Part shown: positions 1 through 4,935 of the stretch, in pieces | Layout of the letters: every line of letters starts with the position of its first letter | Position numbering within the stretch: the stretch's first letter is position 1 | Assembly: GCA_964614855.1 (NCBI GenBank) | Contig: CAZTMX010000199.1 | Location: forward strand, 1 to 5,358 | Reading direction: 5' to 3' | Length of the DNA stretch: 5,358 nt | Origin: CAWJHE01 sp964614855 | Lineage (GTDB): Bacteria; Chloroflexota; Anaerolineae; Anaerolineales; UBA4823 | Notes under the pieces: model-generated | What the model was told of the DNA's origin: nothing | Database searches by the model: none | Seen by the model: only the letters and a program-made list of their open reading frames with translations | Program-made: the position numbers and the translations under genes

Positions 1-203
1 TCGGCACCGCTTCCGATGACGATGCCTACCTGGCGGCGACCAATTTCGGTGTCTCGTCCACGCCAGCCGAGGTGGGACGCACCGGTTTTGCCGGTTCGCA
101 GTTCCCGGTGATCGCTGACGGGGGTGTGGTGGTGATCACGATCACAGACCACCTCAGTCACATGGCCGGGGTGTGCGTGGTGCTGACCTACACCGAGGGG
201 TAG
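1..203 (+). CDS. C-terminal end of a probable phage structural protein (partial)
   Basis: An open frame enters from the left edge (first full codon at base 3) and ends at TAG 201-203, giving the last 66 residues. The visible part is rich in Gly, Val, Thr and Ala, has no Lys, and ends in a run of short hydrophobic strands (VVVITITDH, then GVCVVLTYTEG), which suggests a beta-rich fold. No catalytic motif is visible and I do not recognise the family. The phage assignment rests on context: the next gene, on the same strand, looks like a head-tail connector, and the position just before a connector is where capsid, decoration or head-completion proteins usually lie. That is inference. The gene is followed by a strong hairpin, as is common after highly expressed capsid genes. 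Confidence 0.5.
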   Translation, partial: GTASDDDAYLAATNFGVSSTPAEVGRTGFAGSQFPVIADGGVVVITITDHLSHMAGVCVVLTYTEG

Positions 204-217
204 GAGGAAGAGCCATA

Positions 218-268
218 GGGTGCCTCTCCTGCAACGGTCCGCCGGGATGGTTTGCAGGAGAGGCATCC
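218..268 (+). other. Intercistronic hairpin between two phage genes
   Basis: Bases 221-234 (TGCCTCTCCTGCAA) pair perfectly with 252-265, leaving a 17-nt GC-rich loop. The stem extends outward by a G-U pair and two G-C pairs to 218/268, for about 17 bp in all. There is no T-run after the stem, so it is not a classical Rho-independent terminator. It lies 15 bp after the upstream stop and ends about 9 nt before the Shine-Dalgarno GGAGGG (277-282) of the next gene. It could stabilise the 3' end of the upstream message, act as a processing site, or cause partial termination. Confidence 0.6.
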
Positions 269-286
269 ATTCGATTGGAGGGTGAC

Positions 287-1006
287 ATGACTGCTGCAAC
301 GCTTGCCGCTATTCGCTTACAGTGCCGCCAGCGTCTGGGGGACACCGACCCGTTGGCATATTCTTTTAGCGACGACCAGATTGATCTTTGGATTAACGAA
401 GCCATCAGCGATTATTCGGTGCATTTCCCACGCAAGAAGACCCTGGCGATCGAGTTGGCGCCTGGGACGTATTACTATGATCTGCCTGCCGATTTTCACG
501 GCGTGCTGACGGTGCAATATACGCCATACGGCACAAGTCTACCGAATCAATTGCCGCAGTACTTTTCGCACCGCTCACACAAACACCCTGATTTCTGGCA
601 GGAGGACGGTTTCTATGATATCTGGAAGCGCCAGGAAGAAGGCGAGCCGAGCCTGCTGATCATCTCACGCAATCCCTTCAGCGCGGACGATCTGATCGCC
701 ATCGATTATCACGGCGATCATGATGCCTTGAGCGCTGATACGGATGCTTGCACTTTGCCGCTGCGGCATATCCACCTGCTGGTTCAGTATGTGCGCTGGG
801 CAGCGCTGCAGTACCTGGGGATGGTCGCCAGCAGCAACCCGGACCCGGTTGACCTGCGAGGTTCCGCCAGTTGGGCGGATCTGTTGGATGAGACTGCGGA
901 ACGTGCCTTGCAGACTTACCATGTGCTGCTTGAAAAAGCCAGGGTAGTTGAGTCCGAGACAACTGTATCGGAGTGGAAGATGGACAAATGGGAAAGAAGG
1001 GTTTGA
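287..1006 (+). CDS. Phage head-tail connector/adaptor-like structural protein
   Basis: This 239-residue protein starts at ATG 287, about 4 nt after a strong GGAGGG. An in-frame GTG at 173 is rejected because it would overlap the upstream gene and has no such site. The N-terminus (RLGDTDPLAYSFSDDQIDLW, about residues 17-36, then INEAISDY) has the helical 'LGD...W/FSDDQI..WINEAI' pattern typical of phage gp6-like connector or adaptor proteins, which form the ring between portal and tail. A beta-rich middle follows (LAPGTYYYDLPADFHGV, about residues 56-72) and then a helical C-terminus. No signal peptide or membrane segment is seen. The family assignment is from pattern memory only; a generic virion protein is the alternative. 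No tail gene follows downstream, so the phage module appears truncated here. Confidence 0.6.
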   Translation: MTAATLAAIRLQCRQRLGDTDPLAYSFSDDQIDLWINEAISDYSVHFPRKKTLAIELAPGTYYYDLPADFHGVLTVQYTPYGTSLPNQLPQYFSHRSHKHPDFWQEDGFYDIWKRQEEGEPSLLIISRNPFSADDLIAIDYHGDHDALSADTDACTLPLRHIHLLVQYVRWAALQYLGMVASSNPDPVDLRGSASWADLLDETAERALQTYHVLLEKARVVESETTVSEWKMDKWERRV

Positions 1007-1020
1007 AATCAATCCATTCG

Positions 1021-1076
1021 GTAAATTACCGACGGTAAATTACCGACAGTAAATTACCGACAGTAATTTACCGATA
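1021..1076 (+). repeat. Four tandem 14-bp repeats, consensus GTAAATTACCGACA
   Basis: The units are 1021-1034, 1035-1048, 1049-1062 and 1063-1076. The first three are identical except for the last base (G, A, A). The fourth is degenerate: GTAATTTACCGATA. Each core is a near-palindrome (GGTAANTTACC), and the central base is A in the first three units and T in the fourth, so the outermost cores are inverted copies of each other. The array starts 14 bp after the stop of the phage connector-like gene and opens a gene-free stretch. Candidate roles are an operator with several protein sites, an iteron-like element, or a recombination or attachment scar. The repeats are too short and lack spacers, so they are not CRISPR. 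Confidence 0.8.
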
Positions 1077-1165
1077 TATTATATTAAGCAAAGGGGTTAC
1101 AGAGGATGATCTCAAAGATGATTTTCTAAATCTTATGAATTAAAATCTTCAATTTTACCACCATT
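1077..1165. other. AT-rich intergenic stretch with no gene
   Basis: This is the central part of the 224-bp gap between the phage-like gene and the carD-like gene (1007-1230), between the repeat array and the promoter. It is strongly AT-rich. The only structure I see is a weak 5-bp inverted repeat, AAGAT at 1115-1119 and ATCTT at 1130-1134. No coding potential or recognisable RNA is apparent. Confidence 0.5.
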
Positions 1166-1195
1166 CTTACAGTTTACAAGATGTCGTGATATAAT
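1166..1195 (+). promoter_or_regulatory. Probable sigma-70-type promoter for the carD-like gene
   Basis: A perfect -10 TATAAT lies at 1190-1195 and is preceded by TG at 1187-1188, an extended -10 (TGATATAAT). A weak -35 (CTTACA, 1166-1171) sits 18 bp upstream. Transcription would start near 1202, giving a leader of about 29 nt that carries the AAAGGA ribosome binding site at 1217-1222. The same 9-base extended -10 recurs before the FmdE leader at 2486-2494. Confidence 0.6.
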
Positions 1196-1230
1196 TAGGT
1201 TCTATCCACGGAATGTAAAGGAATAAACCC

Positions 1231-1722
1231 ATGAAATTCAAGCTTCACGACCAGGTGGTTCACTGGAACTATGGGCTTGGTGAAATTGTTGGCATAGAGG
1301 AAAAATCGCTGGCAGGCGAAATCTGCCAGTATTACGTTCTCGCTGCAGATAGGCTAACCCTCTGGGTGCCGGTAAATGAGCGTGGTGAAAATTCGATGCG
1401 CTTGCCTGCAAGCCCGCAGGAATTCTCCGAATACCTACAGTTGCTTCAAGGACAGGCAAAAACCTTGCCGGTGCAACAATATATTCGCCAGAATGAGTTA
1501 TCCGAGCGCATGAAATACCAATCGCTTGCGGAGGTGGTTTGCATCGTGCGAGACCTGGTGCATTATGCCCGCACTCACAAACTCAATTACAAAGACCAGG
1601 AAATATTGAAGCGTGCGAAAAGCCTGCTGATCGACGAATGGCAGTTGTCTCTCAAGGGGACACGGGAACACGCCGAATGTGAATTATCCCGCCTCTTGTC
1701 CGGTAGTACGGTAAATGCATGA
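1231..1722 (+). CDS. CarD/CdnL-family transcriptional regulator
   Basis: This 163-residue protein has the CarD_CdnL_TRCF architecture. Residues 1-50 (HDQVVHWNYGLGEIVGIEE and YYVLAADRLTLWVPVN) match the RNA-polymerase-interacting domain, which contacts the beta subunit. Residues about 92-160 (LAEVVCIVRDLVHY, LNYKDQEILKRAKSLLIDEW) match the helical half that places the protein at the upstream edge of the promoter bubble. Family members stabilise open complexes at promoters, often those of ribosomal RNA. The link before the helical half is short, with no clear equivalent of the conserved tryptophan that wedges the bubble in mycobacterial CarD, so this may be a divergent paralogue of the type I associate with Anaerolineae. 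The start is set by AAAGGA 8 nt upstream and by its own promoter. It is monocistronic: the next gene is convergent. Confidence 0.88.
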   Translation: MKFKLHDQVVHWNYGLGEIVGIEEKSLAGEICQYYVLAADRLTLWVPVNERGENSMRLPASPQEFSEYLQLLQGQAKTLPVQQYIRQNELSERMKYQSLAEVVCIVRDLVHYARTHKLNYKDQEILKRAKSLLIDEWQLSLKGTREHAECELSRLLSGSTVNA

Positions 1723-1818
1723 CAGTTTTTCCAGATTGCAAGCCGACCGTGTGAGGGAAGTACACCAGCCCTGGCTTCTTGAAACTATATTGGGCATTTT
1801 CCTAACTCAGCAAACCCA

Positions 1819-2382
1819 TCAGTGCTGGTGCGGAAAGCCAGCCCAGATTTCCTGCGGAAAGACGATTTTTTCCGAGCCCGGCAGACCGGACAAAGAGCTG
1901 CCGGTATTGAGGTTAATACCGTGCGGCTGGTAAGCCTTGTAGGCGAGCTGGCTGCAGTAGAATGCATCTTCTCGCTCCGAGTCCAGGAAATTCAGGTTAT
2001 ACGGTTTACCAAGTTGTGCCATGCAATAAGCCGCCACCTGTTCGCGCACTCTTCTCTCTTCGTATTCTGAAAGACCCGCACTTTCCAGGGGGAAAACCAC
2101 GCCATAAAATTCATCTATTAACAAACCGCGCTCCACCACCCTTTTTTCACTCTGCCAGAGCTTCCCCGGCATGGAAAAAGAGATCACCCCCAGGGCGCCC
2201 GATTCGATGCAGCGGCCGCGCGGGCCGATGTAGATGATCACATGATCGACCACCCCCGGCAGCAGCCTGCCGATCAATCGCCAGAATTGACCGGGGAGGA
2301 TATCGGGTTTGCCGTCGGCTGTGCAGATCAAGTCGCCGGTTTTCAGGGTGATGCCGTTGAAAGAGGAAGTGTAGATTGTCAT
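1819..2382 (-). CDS. YiiX-like permuted NlpC/P60 (papain-like) cysteine hydrolase
   Basis: This 187-residue protein has the motif order of the circularly permuted YaeF/YiiX branch of NlpC/P60 enzymes. GDLI occurs at 16-19, then DHVIIYIG at 46-53 with the likely catalytic His47, CIESG at 58-62 with Glu60 as third polar residue, and FYCSQLAYKAY at 141-151 with the likely nucleophile Cys143. GKPYNLNF before the Cys is also typical. Family members hydrolyse amide or ester bonds in peptidoglycan peptides or lipids; the substrate here cannot be told. There is no signal peptide or membrane segment, so the enzyme appears cytosolic. ATG 2382 has no clear Shine-Dalgarno site, though a short-leader promoter lies just upstream. 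The gene converges on the carD-like gene and diverges from the FmdE gene. Confidence 0.8.
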   Translation of the reverse strand: MTIYTSSFNGITLKTGDLICTADGKPDILPGQFWRLIGRLLPGVVDHVIIYIGPRGRCIESGALGVISFSMPGKLWQSEKRVVERGLLIDEFYGVVFPLESAGLSEYEERRVREQVAAYCMAQLGKPYNLNFLDSEREDAFYCSQLAYKAYQPHGINLNTGSSLSGLPGSEKIVFPQEIWAGFPHQH

Positions 2383-2398
2383 GGCTTATTCAATGGTA

Positions 2399-2429
2399 AT
2401 TTTACTCTGAAAAAGGCTGAGCAGGACAA
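2399..2429 (-). promoter_or_regulatory. Possible promoter for the YiiX-like gene
   Basis: Read on the minus strand, TAAAAT (2404-2399) is a 5/6 match to the -10 consensus, and TTGTCC (2429-2424) is a 4/6 match to -35 with 19-bp spacing. Transcription would begin near 2392, only about 10 nt before the ATG. That would fit the absence of a ribosome binding site. The spacing is longer than ideal. Confidence 0.3.
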
Positions 2430-2464
2430 ATAGACGCATCTAAGCATAAAACCTGCACAAGTTT

Positions 2465-2494
2465 TCTGGTTAAATAAAATGTATTTGATATAAT
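2465..2494 (+). promoter_or_regulatory. Probable extended -10 promoter for the FmdE leader
   Basis: TATAAT at 2489-2494 is preceded by TG at 2486-2487, giving TGATATAAT, identical to the carD-like promoter. No good -35 is seen at 16-18 bp (CTGGTT-like sequence around 2466), as is common for extended -10 promoters. Transcription would start near 2501, exactly where the structured leader begins and about 146 nt before the FmdE ATG. This position supports both the promoter and the riboswitch-like leader. Confidence 0.6.
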
Positions 2495-2500
2495 GAATTG

Positions 2501-2642
2501 ATAATCCTTAACTCCGAACCTGCTCGCCTAAAGAGACCGTTCATCCACGGCAGACAGGTCAAACGACCGTAACCGGTACTGGCTGGGAAGGAAACTAACC
2601 AACCACCTGAAGCTCCACACCAGGAGCGGAATTGGAAAGGAG
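2501..2642 (+). ncRNA. Structured leader resembling a Moco (molybdenum/tungsten cofactor) riboswitch
   Basis: The long 5' leader of the FmdE gene is densely self-complementary. Visible pairings are CCTG 2519-2522 with CAGG 2555-2558 enclosing GCC/GGC; CCGT with ACGG (2538-2550 region); GGTC with GACC (2557-2567 region, AAAC loop); an imperfect TGG-C-TGG/CCA-A-CCA stem (2580-2602 region) around GGGAAGGAAACTAACC; and GCTCC 2612-2616 with GGAGC 2623-2627. Segments such as CTCCGAACCTG at the 5' end, GGGAAGGAAAC, and TTGGAAAGGAG next to the ATG recall the Moco RNA motif as I remember it from moaA leaders. TCCTT (2505-2509) or CTCC (2512-2515) can pair with the AAGGAG ribosome binding site, suggesting translational control. 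The class is from memory, not from a covariance search. The downstream Mo/W-type gene fits well. Confidence 0.6.
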
Positions 2643-2646
2643 AACT

Positions 2647-3225
2647 ATGGAAAATGTTGAAAGTTTGTGCCAGGAATCGAACAAGCGTCACAGCCATCTC
2701 TGCCCGCGCCAGGTGTTGGGAGTGCGTATCGGACTGGCGGGAGCAAAATACCTGGGTTTTCAAGTCCCGGTTCCTGATAAAAAGATGCTGGTGATCATCG
2801 AAAGCGATGGCTGTTTTGCGGATGGGGTAGAAGTTGCCACGCGGTGCACCCTGGGCCACCGGACTTTGAGGGTAGAGGATTTCGGAAAAATTGCTGCAAC
2901 TTTCGTGGATACGACAAGCGGCAAGGCGGTTCGCATCTCTCCCGGGCCGGATGTGCGCCAGTTGGCTTGTGATTATCTACCCGAAGAGAAAAACCACTAT
3001 TTCGCCATGCTGGAGGCGTATAAAATCATGCCAGAAGAGGAGCTGCTTATTTTCCGGCCGGTGCAATTGCTCACACCGGTGGAAAAAATCGTCAGCCTGC
3101 CGGGTCTGCGTGTGCATTGCTCTATTTGTGGCGAAGAGATCAGCAACGAGCGGGAAGTGGTAAGTGATGGGGTGATTTTCTGTAAATCCTGTGCAGGGGA
3201 AACGTATTACCGGCCGGCAGCCTGA
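2647..3225 (+). CDS. FmdE-family protein (formylmethanofuran dehydrogenase subunit E-like) with C-terminal zinc ribbon
   Basis: This 192-residue protein starts at ATG 2647, 4 nt after AAAGGAG; an in-frame TTG at 2632 is rejected. The FmdE core covers about residues 15-100: HLCPRQVLGVRIG (17-29, in place of the usual HxCPG), SDGCFADGVE (53-62), and CTLGHRTLRVEDFGKIA (67-83), with conserved Cys, His and Asp able to bind metal. A C-terminal ribbon has CSIC (158-161) and CKSC (179-182), a CxxC...CxxC zinc or iron-sulfur site. In methanogens FmdE accompanies the Mo/W formylmethanofuran dehydrogenase. In non-methanogenic bacteria its role is unproven and is usually linked to molybdopterin enzymes. 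The gene is single, preceded by a Moco-riboswitch-like leader, and overlaps the convergent serine hydrolase gene by 19 bp. Confidence 0.85.
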   Translation: MENVESLCQESNKRHSHLCPRQVLGVRIGLAGAKYLGFQVPVPDKKMLVIIESDGCFADGVEVATRCTLGHRTLRVEDFGKIAATFVDTTSGKAVRISPGPDVRQLACDYLPEEKNHYFAMLEAYKIMPEEELLIFRPVQLLTPVEKIVSLPGLRVHCSICGEEISNEREVVSDGVIFCKSCAGETYYRPAA

Positions 3226-4685
3226 ATTTTTTCTAGCAGCTTGATCGCATCCTCGCGCTCAGGATCGATGTGCAAAGCAGCAGAAACAGCTTGTTTCGCT
3301 GGTGAGATTTCGCCTTTTTTAAGGTACAGCTTTGCCTGGTTTAGATACGAATCTACGTGTGATGGAAAAATTTGAATATTCAAGCCTAGAACATCGATGG
3401 CCAGGTCAATCTGGTTGGCTGTGAATAGCTGTAGCGCAAGATCGTCCAGGTCTGATTCAAAGAAATAATACAAATCATCCCTGGTTTTGATCTCCTGATA
3501 GAGAGCGTATGCGGCAATCATGCTGCCGGCACAATTGCCGGCACCAAAATTGCCGGCACCTTCGATGCCGCCCTGAGCCAACGCCCGGCTGACCGGTACC
3601 ATCCATGAGACCTTATTCGCTTGCGGCTGTTGGTCGAGCAGCACATTCGCCAGGGAGCGCACCACCTGGAAGTGGGCATTCGATTCCTCGTTGCATAAAA
3701 CAACCGCCCCACGATCCATCTCAGGCATGAGCAGGAAAAAGGCAGTGCCGCCAAACCCAGCGCCCCCATGAGACACGGTTTTTGCATCACCAATATGTCC
3801 AAGCGTCCACCCAAGCCCCATCTCTTCGTAAATACTCGGCCGTGTGCGCCCCCGCTCGGCAACAGCTGTCCACATAAGATCATAGGTTTCTGGAGAAAGA
3901 ATGCGCCCTTCGTGATGGACGCCCCGCTTCAGACTAACGATCGCCCATTGACACAGATCCTTCACCGTGGTGTGCATAAAACTGGCAGGAGCGTCTGCCC
4001 GGTGATAGGGATAGGTAGGATTGACCTTCATCTCAGGCGAGCGCAGATGTGGCATCGCCAGTCGAGTGGCAGGGATATCCGATAGCAAGAATGAGCTGTT
4101 TGGCATACCGGCCGGGATCAGGATTTGCTCCTTCATCACCTGCTCAAACGATTTGCCCGTGACTTTCGCCTCGGCAATTTGCCGCAGTAGATCCCCCAGC
4201 ACATTGTATGCGATATTGCTGTAGCTAAAGCGCTCGCCCGGGTCGGCGATTAATTTGAGAGCCCTCAAGCTGCGTACAAAGCGTTCGGCTGCCCCATCGT
4301 CAGTTTCGGGATGGGTCACTAACTGTACGTAATCGGTCTCTTCGATATCCGGCATGCCTGAGGTATGGCTCAGCATTTGCCGGATAGTGATTTGGCGGTA
4401 ACGCTCATCATCTATGCGAAAATAAGGCAAATATTGGACGAGGGGCGCATCGAGCTCTAAAATTTCTCGCTCCACCATTTGCATAACTGCAGTGGCAACA
4501 AGGCACTTGGAAACGGACTGCACGCAAAAAACCGTGTCCAGCGTCACGGGCGCCTGGGTTTCCAGGCTCTGGACGCCGAAACCCTTTGCGTAAATCATCT
4601 CGCCACCGCGAACAAGCCCGACCGCCAGGCCGGGGATATCCCAGCCAGCCATGATTTCGCGCAGGACAGACTCAAGATCCTTCAT
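3207..4685 (-). CDS. Serine hydrolase of the class C beta-lactamase fold with C-terminal TPR-like repeats
   Basis: This 492-residue protein is counted from ATG 4685. Residues 1-350 carry the beta-lactamase/PBP4*-like fold: SVSK (57-60) holds the nucleophile Ser57 and Lys60, YSN (155-157) the tyrosine motif, and SHGG (305-308) replaces the KTG motif, as in esterase or peptidase relatives. LSHTSGMP (105-112) is also typical. Such enzymes hydrolyse D-amino peptides, beta-lactams or esters; substrate unknown. A Gly-Ala-Asn linker (about 376-387) leads to two TPR-like helical pairs (about 413-480), normally for protein binding. No signal peptide is seen, which is unusual for a cell-wall enzyme. 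ATG 4694 is an alternative start; a TTG at 4751 is rejected because it adds 22 unconserved residues. No start has a strong ribosome site. Confidence 0.87.
   Translation of the reverse strand: MKDLESVLREIMAGWDIPGLAVGLVRGGEMIYAKGFGVQSLETQAPVTLDTVFCVQSVSKCLVATAVMQMVEREILELDAPLVQYLPYFRIDDERYRQITIRQMLSHTSGMPDIEETDYVQLVTHPETDDGAAERFVRSLRALKLIADPGERFSYSNIAYNVLGDLLRQIAEAKVTGKSFEQVMKEQILIPAGMPNSSFLLSDIPATRLAMPHLRSPEMKVNPTYPYHRADAPASFMHTTVKDLCQWAIVSLKRGVHHEGRILSPETYDLMWTAVAERGRTRPSIYEEMGLGWTLGHIGDAKTVSHGGAGFGGTAFFLLMPEMDRGAVVLCNEESNAHFQVVRSLANVLLDQQPQANKVSWMVPVSRALAQGGIEGAGNFGAGNCAGSMIAAYALYQEIKTRDDLYYFFESDLDDLALQLFTANQIDLAIDVLGLNIQIFPSHVDSYLNQAKLYLKKGEISPAKQAVSAALHIDPEREDAIKLLEKIQAAGR
3524..3559. repeat. 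Three copies of TGCCGGCAC inside the serine hydrolase gene
   Basis: TGCCGGCAC occurs at 3524-3532, 3536-3544 and 3551-3559; the last two share the longer unit ATTGCCGGCACC. Each contains the palindrome GCCGGC. On the coding (minus) strand they give the repetitive peptide GAGNFGAGNCAG, which forms the flexible linker between the hydrolase domain and the TPR-like tail. It looks like a small repeat expansion kept in frame. Confidence 0.7.
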
Positions 4686-4723
4686 GAATATCATTCTAAG
4701 TGGCTGTCTCAGACCATCAAATG

Positions 4724-4751
4724 GTATTAGAAAAAACCGGTATAGAATCAA
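4724..4751 (-). promoter_or_regulatory. Possible promoter for the serine hydrolase gene
   Basis: On the minus strand, TTGATT (4751-4746, 4/6 to the -35 consensus) and TAATAC (4729-4724, 3/6 to the -10) are 16 bp apart. Transcription would start near 4717, giving a leader of about 32 nt. The -10 is weak. It lies downstream of the possible T-run terminator of the RNA candidate at 4768-4876, which would otherwise limit read-through into this gene. Confidence 0.3.
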
Positions 4752-4794
4752 AAAGGAAATTGCGTATAAAAAAGCTGCCAGGTAAGTATACCCT

Positions 4795-4807
4795 CGGCAA
4801 GTTGCCG
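4795..4807. repeat. Short perfect inverted repeat CGGCAA-G-TTGCCG
   Basis: A 6-bp arm on each side of one central base. As DNA it could be a small operator; as RNA it would form a 5-bp hairpin with a 3-nt loop inside the candidate structured RNA. Confidence 0.5.
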
Positions 4808-4842
4808 CGACAGCCTATTATCTGGATTAGAGTCTTTCCCCC

Positions 4843-4860
4843 ATCAGTGTAAACACTGAT
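4843..4860. repeat. Palindrome ATCAGTGT-AA-ACACTGAT
   Basis: Perfect 8-bp arms flank a 2-bp centre. Flanking CCC (4840-4842) and GGG (4862-4864) can lengthen the stem past a one-base bulge. No T-run follows on either strand, so it is not a terminator. The length and symmetry suit the binding site of a dimeric regulator, or a hairpin within the candidate RNA at 4768-4876. Confidence 0.6.
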
Positions 4861-4894
4861 TGGGCATGGCAGCATGATCGAAATTATAATGATC

Positions 4895-4930
4895 AGCCCC
4901 TCGCAATGTTGCGAGGGGCTTTGTTCTTTC
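4895..4930. terminator. Strong Rho-independent terminator stem, probably bidirectional
   Basis: AGCCCCTCGCAA (4895-4906) and TTGCGAGGGGCT (4909-4920) form a perfect GC-rich stem with a tiny loop. On the plus strand a T-rich tail follows (TTGTTCTTTC, 4921-4930). On the minus strand the tail is GATCATTATAATTT, weaker but still T-rich. It begins 15 bp past the stop of the minus-strand iron-sulfur gene, so ending that operon is its likely main job. The better plus-strand tail may block transcription entering from the left. Confidence 0.8.
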
Positions 4931-4935
4931 ACGCC

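Larger units (their letters stand above)
4768..4876 (-). ncRNA. Candidate compact structured RNA of unknown class, or attenuator-type leader
   Basis: Read on the minus strand, GCTGCCA (4873-4867) pairs perfectly with TGGCAGC (4780-4774), which is followed at once by six T (4773-4768). Between them lie a CCC-A-ATCAGTGT/ACACTGAT-GGG hairpin (4864-4840 region), a CGGCA/TGCCG hairpin (4807-4795) and a GGTA/TACC hairpin (4792-4781 region). A perfect -10 TATAAT on the same strand at 4888-4883 would start transcription near 4876, right at the closing stem, although no good -35 is seen. The result is a roughly 109-nt RNA with paired ends and a U-tail: a possible small RNA, or an attenuated leader of the serine hydrolase gene. 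I do not recognise a known family. Only the pairings are seen directly. Confidence 0.35.

Noticed and set aside
173..286. Upstream GTG start for the phage connector-like gene
   Set aside because: It would overlap the preceding gene and run through the hairpin. ATG 287 has a strong GGAGGG at the right distance, and the familiar pattern begins there.
1021..1076. CRISPR array
   Set aside because: The repeats are 14 bp, directly adjacent and without spacers; no cas genes are present.
1740..1776. Terminator between the convergent carD-like and YiiX-like genes
   Set aside because: AAGCC and GGCTT can pair over a long loop, but the stem is only 5 bp and no T-run follows.
1715..1933. Plus-strand open frame between the carD-like and YiiX-like genes
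   Set aside because: It has no ribosome binding site, an atypical composition, and lies largely antisense to the well-supported YiiX-like gene.
2501..2642. Cobalamin or c-di-GMP riboswitch
   Set aside because: No B12 box and no GEMM tetraloop-receptor pattern are seen; only short fragments such as GCCTAAA or GGGAA are shared. The Moco class fits the bases and the gene context better.
3210..3232. Terminator at the end of the FmdE gene
   Set aside because: Six T follow the stop, but the preceding CCGGCCGG palindrome cannot form a good hairpin, and other pairings are only 3-4 bp.
4686..4751. TTG start adding 22 residues to the serine hydrolase
   Set aside because: No ribosome binding site precedes it, and the added residues do not form a convincing signal peptide or conserved domain. 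The possible -35 and -10 boxes overlap this stretch.
4774..4873. tRNA gene suggested by the 7-bp closing stem
   Set aside because: No GTTCRA T-arm, no normal anticodon arm and no CCA-like end are present on either strand, and the length is about 100 nt.
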